Part shown: positions 5,979-10,817 of the stretch, piece after piece
Numbering within the stretch: the stretch's first letter is position 1
Layout of the letters: each line of letters opens with the position of its first letter
Origin: Pseudozyma flocculosa PF-1
Lineage: Eukaryota > Basidiomycota > Ustilaginomycetes > Ustilaginales > Ustilaginaceae
DNA: 10,817 nucleotides
Direction: 5' to 3'
Assembly (NCBI RefSeq): GCF_000417875.1
Contig: NW_006920873.1
Location: forward strand, 217,045-227,861
The notes under the pieces: generated by a model
The model's database searches: none
Told to the model about the DNA's origin: nothing
The model's input: the letters and a program-made list of their open reading frames with translations, nothing else
Position numbers and translations under genes: made by a program

Positions 5979-7718
5979 CTAGTCTCGGCCACCGCCGCCG
6001 CCGAGGCTGACGTCGTCCATCTCGCCTTCATCGTCGTCCGCGTCGTCTTGGCCGCCGTCGGCCTGCGTGTGCGTCTCGTCCCCGCCCTGGTCCTGCTCAG
6101 CCTGCTGCTCTAGCCGCCGCGTGATCGATTCCTCGTCGCCATCGCCATCGTCGTCGCCGTCGCCGGCAGGACGATGCGGTGGAAAGTGGGTGATTTCCTC
6201 GCCGTCGTCGTCAAAGCCGATCGGCGTGCCGCTCTCCTCGTCGGGGCCCGTCACCTCGATCGACGGGTTCGGGCTGCCGACGGGCGGCGTCGGCCTGTGC
6301 GCTGCCGCCGTCGGTGCGCCGTCGTAGCCCGGCTCGTCGATGCCGTCGGTCAGTTGCAGGCCAAGCTCGTTGGTCGTCGTCGCGTCCGGAGCAGGCCCGT
6401 CGGCAGGCGATGGCGAGGGGGGTCCGTGCTCCGTCCCTTCTTCAGCCGTCGCTGCCGCGCCCGCACCTGCCGCTGATCCGGCCACCATCGACAGCGGGAT
6501 TGGAGGCAGATCGTGCTCGTCGACCTCGTGGCCATCGGCCGCGGGCTCGGGCGCAGGATCCGCCCGCGGTGGCGATGCCGGCGCGACCGCCGTATCCATG
6601 TCCTTTGCCGCTGCCACCGCAGCCTGGGCCGCCGCCTCGACCGGCGCTGCCTGGCCGTCTGCTGCCGCGCTGGCCGCCGCCGCCGCTGGTGCCTGGTTGC
6701 CGCGCAGCCGGGCGATGCTGTCGCGGATCGTGGTGGCGTTTGGCGGGTCCTGATCGAGGTAGTAGGGCGCGATGCCGACCATCTTTTTCTGGTCGTGGCA
6801 CGCAAAGATCCAGTGAGGCTTGACGACGGGGATGCTGAGCTGCATGGCCTTGGCGTAGCCATTGCCCTGGCCGTTGCCGGCGTTGGTGTCGCCCGGGTTG
6901 CGCGGGTCAGTGCAGACAAAGTGGGTCGTGTCAATCTGGATGCGGTCGCTCCAGCGCGCCTGCATGTTGCCGAGGGCGTCCTTTGCGGCAGCGAGGACTT
7001 CGGGGTCGGCGACGTGGCCAAAGCAGACCGAGATGCCCGACGTCTGGTGGATGGTGTGGGTGCGAGTGCGGATGACGGGCGAGGCAAAGGTGCCGGCCGT
7101 CGTCTTGAGCACCAGGTGGAACGTGTACTCTGCGTCAAGGTCGAGGCCCGACAGCTTGGTCGAGGTGTTGTGCAGCGGATTGGGGATGGGCGCCAGCCGC
7201 TGGCCGTTGCGGTAGATGTCGAGCGAGAGGAGCGACGCCGTCGCCAGCGACAGGCGGTCCCACTCGAGCGTGACCGACGTCTGCGTGACGTTGCGCAGCC
7301 GCAGCGCCGGGGCTGTCAGCAGGAAGAGAGAGAGAGAGGAGGGATGGGCGGCATCAGCAAGGGGAGGCGACTCGAGAGCAGGCCACACGCCGGGGTGCTC
7401 ACGCTTGGGCGCCTCTGTGCCAAAGGTGCTCAGGATGTCCTCCTGGAGCTGGTCAAACTCGCTCTTCTGGCGCTTCTCCTCGTCCTGGTTGCGGAGGACG
7501 CGGATGTTGACCACGCTGCCGGAGGATACGCCCGGGGGCAGGAGGAGCGAGGGGAACTCGATGAGGGACGCGCGCTCGCCGATGAGGATGGCCATGCCGG
7601 CGTCGAGCTTGCCGACGGTGAAGGTGAAGCTGTCGTCGTTGTTGCTCGACGACGAGCTGGGCCGCATGCCGGCGTGGACGTAGTTGGGCGCCACCTGGTT
7701 CACGTAGTGCGTCGCCAT
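5979..7718 (-). CDS. CHS5: Chs5-type exomer scaffold (chitin biosynthesis protein)
   Basis: Exons 7718-7403 and 7312-5979 give 549 aa. Chs5 (Cfr1 in fission yeast) dimerises, binds ChAPs cargo adaptors and Arf1 at the trans-Golgi network, and exports cargo such as chitin synthase III to the surface. The N-terminal oligomerisation/ChAPs-binding region covers about 30-100, with FTFTVGKLDAGMAILIGERA, LIEFPSLLLPPGVSSGSVV and the EEEK-like helix. An FN3 domain covers about 107-192 (NVTQTSVTLEWDRL, IYRNGQRLAPIPNPL, STKLSGLDLDAEYTFHLVL). A BRCT domain covers about 198-291 (ISVCFGH, IDTTHFVCTD, IPVVKPHWIFAC with the conserved Trp 273, YYLDQDP), with a Gly/Asn-rich insertion near 244-256. FN3 plus BRCT is the Arf1-binding module. 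The remaining 250 residues are Ala/Pro-rich and acidic, and end in an Asp/Gly tail. The start at 7718 is the first ATG in the frame. The N-terminus is about 25 residues longer than I recall for yeast, and the C-terminus is not the Lys-rich type of yeast Chs5. Confidence 0.96.
   Translation of the reverse strand: MATHYVNQVAPNYVHAGMRPSSSSSNNDDSFTFTVGKLDAGMAILIGERASLIEFPSLLLPPGVSSGSVVNIRVLRNQDEEKRQKSEFDQLQEDILSTFGTEAPKREHPGVWPALESPPLADAAHPSSLSLFLLTAPALRLRNVTQTSVTLEWDRLSLATASLLSLDIYRNGQRLAPIPNPLHNTSTKLSGLDLDAEYTFHLVLKTTAGTFASPVIRTRTHTIHQTSGISVCFGHVADPEVLAAAKDALGNMQARWSDRIQIDTTHFVCTDPRNPGDTNAGNGQGNGYAKAMQLSIPVVKPHWIFACHDQKKMVGIAPYYLDQDPPNATTIRDSIARLRGNQAPAAAAASAAADGQAAPVEAAAQAAVAAAKDMDTAVAPASPPRADPAPEPAADGHEVDEHDLPPIPLSMVAGSAAGAGAAATAEEGTEHGPPSPSPADGPAPDATTTNELGLQLTDGIDEPGYDGAPTAAAHRPTPPVGSPNPSIEVTGPDEESGTPIGFDDDGEEITHFPPHRPAGDGDDDGDGDEESITRRLEQQAEQDQGGDETHTQADGGQDDADDDEGEMDDVSLGGGGGRD
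7313..7402 (-). other. CHS5 intron (90 nt, 3n, stop-free)
   Basis: Read on the minus strand, the donor is GTGAGC and the acceptor CTGACAG, in phase 1. CTGAT at 7357-7353 lies 41 nt from the acceptor, followed by a strong CT-repeat pyrimidine tract. It has no in-frame stop. If retained it would add 30 residues that do not fit the family. Removing it gives TEAPK-P-PALRLRNVTQTS, matching the linker before the FN3 domain. Confidence 0.88.
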
Positions 7719-8116
7719 CGTGCGCGAAGAGGCAAGGGGAGTGGAAGAGGCGGCGTCGAGGCGCGGCGCGAGGAAGCGGGTAGGCGCGTGGGGTGGTGGG
7801 TGAGGGTCGGGCGAGAAGAAGCCTGAGCCAAGGGGGTTGGCGAGGCGTGCGGGGCCGCCCACTCGGCGGTGCACGGACGGCTGGCTGGCCCAGGCTGGCT
7901 TGATCCTGGCTGGCCTGCCTGCCAGGTGCTGGCGGGAGCGACGCTTCGGATCCGCGTCGACATTCTGCTTGGCCGGCCGCCCCCGCTCTCACTCCACCTC
8001 TCTTCTCGGCGGACGGCCTTCTTTCTGACCGCCTCCATCTATCCGCCGCTCGCCATCGCCCTTCCTTCCAGCGGCCATCCCGGCCGGCCACCTTTTCCTC
8101 TATCCGCGCGCCCGGC
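7719..8116. promoter_or_regulatory. Divergent promoter between CHS5 and CFT2
   Basis: This is a 398-bp head-to-head gap. No TATA or CCAAT box is evident. It holds a cluster of GGCTGGC repeats (7879-7914) and GGCCGG-rich stretches near 7970 and 8083. The last 150 bases before the CFT2 ATG are C/T-rich, fitting a 5' leader on the plus strand. Confidence 0.6.
7879..7914. repeat. GGCTGGC direct-repeat cluster
   Basis: GGCTGGC occurs at 7879-7885, 7883-7889, 7893-7899 and 7908-7914, followed by CCTGCCTGCCAGG. The same heptamer, in either orientation, is found in the two other divergent gaps. Confidence 0.6.
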
Positions 8117-10817
8117 ATGATCACCCTTCTGCCGCTATCGGTGCCCTATGCCACCGCCAGCGACGCAGCGGTGCGCACCACGCTCAAACACCACGACCCT
8201 TCCACAAAGACTGCAGCCGCCGACGACGACGACGATGCCGAGCTCGAACAGCCAAAGGCGCTCGCCTACCTGCTCCAGATCGACGACATCCGCGTGCTGA
8301 TCGACTGCGGCGCTCCAGAGGACTTTCTATTTGCCCCTGTCGACCCCTCGGCTGCGGCAGCCAAGCCCAGCAAGATCGACGGCGACGACAGCGACGCCTC
8401 CTCGCCGCCAGCAGAATCGTCAGCCATGGCACAGGGCCGTGCAGACGGACAGCAACAGAAGCAGCAGCAGGAGCAGCGACACAAGGACCTCGAGACGCTC
8501 GCCTCGGGCCCGCTCGACCAGATCCTCGCCCAGCTCGCACCCACCATCGACCTCGTCCTCCTCTCGCACTCGTCCCTCTCCCACCTCGGCCTGTACGCCT
8601 ACGCCTACGCGCGCCTGGGCCTCCGCTGCCTCGTCTACGCCACCATGCCCGTGCAGAGCATGGGCAAGCTCACCGTCACCGAGGCCGTCGAGGCCTGGCG
8701 CACCGAGGTCGACATCGACCGCGAGCGCACCGAGCTCGAGGCCACCGGCGGCCTCGCCGACCGCCGCTGCATCCCCACGCTCGACGAGGTCGACGAGGCC
8801 TTCGAGGCAATCAAGACGGTGCGCTACCTCCAGCCCACGCACCTCGAGGGCAAGTGCACCGGCATCACGCTCACCGCCTACAACGCCGGACACGCCCTCG
8901 GAGGCGCTGTGTGGAAGCTCCGCAGCCCCACGTCGGGCACCGTCCTCATCGCGCTCGACTGGAACCACAACCGCGAGCGCCACCTCGACGGCACCGCGCT
9001 CCTCGCCTCGTCCGGCGCCGCCGCACCCTCGGCGGCCGGCGGTGCGCCCAGCGGCATCTCGGACGCCGTGCGGCGGCCTGACCTACTCATCACCGAGATC
9101 CAGCGCGGCCTCGTCGTCAACGTGCGCCGAAAGGACCGCGACGCCGCGCTCCTCGACCTCGTGCACAAGACGATCCAGGGCGGGCACTCGGTCCTGTTCC
9201 CCGTCGACCCGTCGGCGCGCCTGCTCGAGCTGCTCGTCCTGCTCGACCAGCACTGGGCCTACGCGTACCCGCACGCACGCTTCCCGCTCTGCCTCGTCAG
9301 CCGCACGGGCAAGGAGGTGCTCGAGCGGTCGCGCACCTACATGGAGTGGATGACGCGCGAGTGGGCCACAAAGGCCGGCGAGGCGGCTACCGAGGAGGCA
9401 GGCGAGGGCGCCCGCGGCGCGCGCGGCGGCGGCGGCGGCCAGGGCAACCGGCGAGGCAAGGGTGCAAAGTCGCAGCAGGCGCCCATTTCGCCGCTCGACT
9501 TCAAGTTCCTCAAGGTCTTCCCGACGCTGGCCGCGCTCGACGAGGCGGTGCCGCGCGACCAGGCCAAGGTGGTGCTGGCGGTGCCGCCGTCGATGACGCA
9601 CGGCCCTTCGCGCAGGCTGTTTGCCCGGTTCGCAGAGAACCCCAACGACCTCGTGGTGCTGCTGCAGCGCGGGCAACCGGGCAGCCTGTCGCGCCACCTC
9701 TGGGACGTGTGGAGCACCAGCCAGGACGACCAGTTCCGCTGGACCAACGGCAAGCTCGGCAGCGCCGTCTCGCCGCCGCAGGTCGAGGTCGAGTTCGAGC
9801 TCAAGTCCAAGGTGCCGCTCGAGGGCGACGAGCTGCGCGCCCACCTCGAGGCGGAGCAGGCGGAAAAGGAGAAGCAGGCGCAGCAGCGGGCCCTCCTGGC
9901 GCGGTCGCGGCGGCGACTCGAGGCCGACGAGGACGACGAGTCGGATTCCGACGACGACGATGATGATGACGACGACGACGACGAGGACGACAGAGATGGC
10001 GCGGGAAAAGGCGCCCCGGTGGGTAAGATCGCCGGCGGAGGCTTTGCTGAACCGGGCAGCATGGGCCGCAAGCGCAACCACGCGCTCGCGTTTGACGAGA
10101 GCGGCGGGCGGGGCGGGGCGGGCGGTGCTGCCGGCGCGGGAGGCGGCCTCGACGACGGAGCCAACGGCGATGCTGCCACGCAGGTCTCGTTCGACATCTA
10201 CCTCAAGGGCAACGCCAGCCGCGCCACGACCTTTTTCGGCTCCAAGGTTGGCGGCGCCGGTCAGGAGGGGCCCTTTGGCGTCGGCGTGCGGTACCGGCTG
10301 TTTCCCGTCGTCGAGCGCAAGCGGCGCATCGACGGCTACGGAGAGACGATCGACGTGGCGCGCTGGCTCAGCCGGCGAAAGGAGATCGAGGGCGGCGGAG
10401 GGGGCACCGGCACCGACGCCCTCGGCGAGGCCAACACGGGCGACGACAAGACGGGCAAGCGGCGGCGTACGGGCGAGGTGCGCGCGCAGGCACCGGCGCC
10501 ACCGTCCAAGTTCATCACCGAGCACGTCCGCGTCGCCGTGTCGTGCCGCCTCGCATTCGTCGAGATGGAGGGCCTCAACGACGGGCGCGCGCTCAAGACA
10601 CTCATCCCGCAGATGCACCCGCGTCGGCTCATCACCGTCAATGGCGATGCGGCCACGCGGCGCGACATGCTGGCCGCGCTCCAGGCCGTCAAGAGCATGA
10701 CGCGCGAGGTGTACGCGCCGGCGCTCGGCGAGTCGGTGCGCATCGGCGAGCTGACCAACTCGTACGCCGTCATCCTCGGCGACACGCTCCTCAAGGGGCT
10801 CAAGATGAGCCGGTTCG
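8117..10817 (+). CDS. CFT2: CPSF subunit 2 (CPSF100/Cft2), 3' partial
   Basis: The open frame starts at ATG 8117 and leaves the window after 900 codons without a stop or a visible intron. CPSF100 is the non-catalytic partner of the CPSF73 endonuclease in pre-mRNA cleavage and polyadenylation. Family landmarks in order: ALAYLLQIDDIRVLIDCG (48-65); IDLVLLSHSSLSHLGLYAYA (144-163); RCLVYATMPVQSMGKLTV (170-187); the TLDEVDEAFEAI helix; GITLTAYNAGHALGGAVWKL (249-268); VLIALDWNHNRERHLDG (276-292); the beta-CASP segment with LLITEIQRG (323-331), HSVLFPVDPSARLLELL (357-373), KVVLAVPP and SRRLFARFAENP; VRVAVSCRLAFVEMEGLNDG (804-823) and IPQMHPRRLITVNG (830-843). The HxHxDH metal motif is HSSLSH (His to Ser and Asp to Ser), as expected for this catalytically dead subunit. 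Insertions make it longer than the 782-aa human protein: Gln/Ser-rich (80-128), RG-rich (431-449), a Lys/Glu helix plus acidic run (577-625), and Gly-rich stretches with KRRR at 781-784. I estimate that 150-200 residues are missing. Confidence 0.96.
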   Translation, partial: MITLLPLSVPYATASDAAVRTTLKHHDPSTKTAAADDDDDAELEQPKALAYLLQIDDIRVLIDCGAPEDFLFAPVDPSAAAAKPSKIDGDDSDASSPPAESSAMAQGRADGQQQKQQQEQRHKDLETLASGPLDQILAQLAPTIDLVLLSHSSLSHLGLYAYAYARLGLRCLVYATMPVQSMGKLTVTEAVEAWRTEVDIDRERTELEATGGLADRRCIPTLDEVDEAFEAIKTVRYLQPTHLEGKCTGITLTAYNAGHALGGAVWKLRSPTSGTVLIALDWNHNRERHLDGTALLASSGAAAPSAAGGAPSGISDAVRRPDLLITEIQRGLVVNVRRKDRDAALLDLVHKTIQGGHSVLFPVDPSARLLELLVLLDQHWAYAYPHARFPLCLVSRTGKEVLERSRTYMEWMTREWATKAGEAATEEAGEGARGARGGGGGQGNRRGKGAKSQQAPISPLDFKFLKVFPTLAALDEAVPRDQAKVVLAVPPSMTHGPSRRLFARFAENPNDLVVLLQRGQPGSLSRHLWDVWSTSQDDQFRWTNGKLGSAVSPPQVEVEFELKSKVPLEGDELRAHLEAEQAEKEKQAQQRALLARSRRRLEADEDDESDSDDDDDDDDDDDEDDRDGAGKGAPVGKIAGGGFAEPGSMGRKRNHALAFDESGGRGGAGGAAGAGGGLDDGANGDAATQVSFDIYLKGNASRATTFFGSKVGGAGQEGPFGVGVRYRLFPVVERKRRIDGYGETIDVARWLSRRKEIEGGGGGTGTDALGEANTGDDKTGKRRRTGEVRAQAPAPPSKFITEHVRVAVSCRLAFVEMEGLNDGRALKTLIPQMHPRRLITVNGDAATRRDMLAALQAVKSMTREVYAPALGESVRIGELTNSYAVILGDTLLKGLKMSRF
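9950..9991 (+). repeat. GAC/GAT coding microsatellite
   Basis: GAC and GAT codons with one GAG encode the Asp run at about 612-625 of CPSF100, between the beta-CASP region and the C-terminal domain. Other CPSF100 proteins have an acidic linker at the same place, so this looks like expansion of an existing feature. Confidence 0.85.

Noticed and set aside
7321..7340. (GA)n tract as an independent repeat element
   Set aside because: On the minus strand it is the CT-rich pyrimidine tract of the CHS5 intron, so its function is already explained.
6513..7826. 437-codon open frame on the plus strand, antisense to CHS5
   Set aside because: It crosses the CHS5 intron and the conserved FN3/BRCT coding region, and its sequence is Arg/Val-rich with no domain.
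9083..10618. 511-codon open frame on the minus strand, antisense to CPSF100
   Set aside because: It lies wholly opposite well-conserved CPSF100 codons. Its protein is Leu/Ala/Arg-rich low complexity with no recognisable domain, as expected for the shadow of a GC3-rich gene.
1..10817. CRISPR array, insertion sequence, tRNA or rRNA
   Set aside because: No regularly spaced repeats, transposase, terminal inverted repeats flanking a gene, or tRNA/rRNA signatures were seen. Intron structure marks the window as eukaryotic.

Overview
The window is nuclear DNA from a GC-rich fungus, most likely a basidiomycete and plausibly Ustilaginomycotina (smut-related). The reasons are compact genes with few, short introns (90-137 nt), GT(A/G)AG-type donors, strong GC bias at third codon positions, and conserved proteins of fungal type (exomer Chs5, Arc2, a fungal F-box protein). 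No bacterial operon, rRNA, tRNA, transposon or CRISPR array was seen. The clade assignment is an inference.

Six protein genes lie on strictly alternating strands, giving three head-to-head and two tail-to-tail gaps: (1) 142-1002 minus, an uncharacterised acidic/coiled-coil protein with a short motif resembling anaphase-promoting complex subunit 15; (2) 1476-2890 plus, Arp2/3 complex p34 subunit (ARPC2/Arc2), five exons; (3) 3079-4122 minus, a divergent metallo-beta-lactamase-fold protein; (4) 4785-5800 plus, an F-box protein, two exons; (5) 5979-7718 minus, Chs5, the exomer scaffold, two exons; (6) 8117 to the window end, plus, CPSF100/Cft2, the pseudo-nuclease subunit of the mRNA 3'-end processing complex, cut off after 900 codons.

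These are mostly housekeeping genes for actin branching (Arc2), TGN-to-surface cargo export and chitin synthase delivery (Chs5), ubiquitin ligase targeting (F-box protein, possibly APC/C) and mRNA maturation (CPSF100). They do not form one pathway, and I do not see a hidden multi-gene system. Arc2 and Chs5 both serve polarised growth, but their linkage here is probably incidental.

The most interesting material is structural. All six introns share a CTGAC/CTGAT branch-like element 41-55 nt from the acceptor with no AG in between. Three of the six introns are multiples of three without in-frame stops. The leaders of divergent genes 3 and 4 each carry a (CAC)n tract, which together make a large inverted repeat. 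A 16-bp palindrome sits next to a GAGTCGA array in that same promoter. GGCTGGC/GCCAGCC motifs recur in the divergent promoters. The MBL-fold gene carries an altered HxFxDHxH metal motif, and CPSF100 has an RG-rich insertion.
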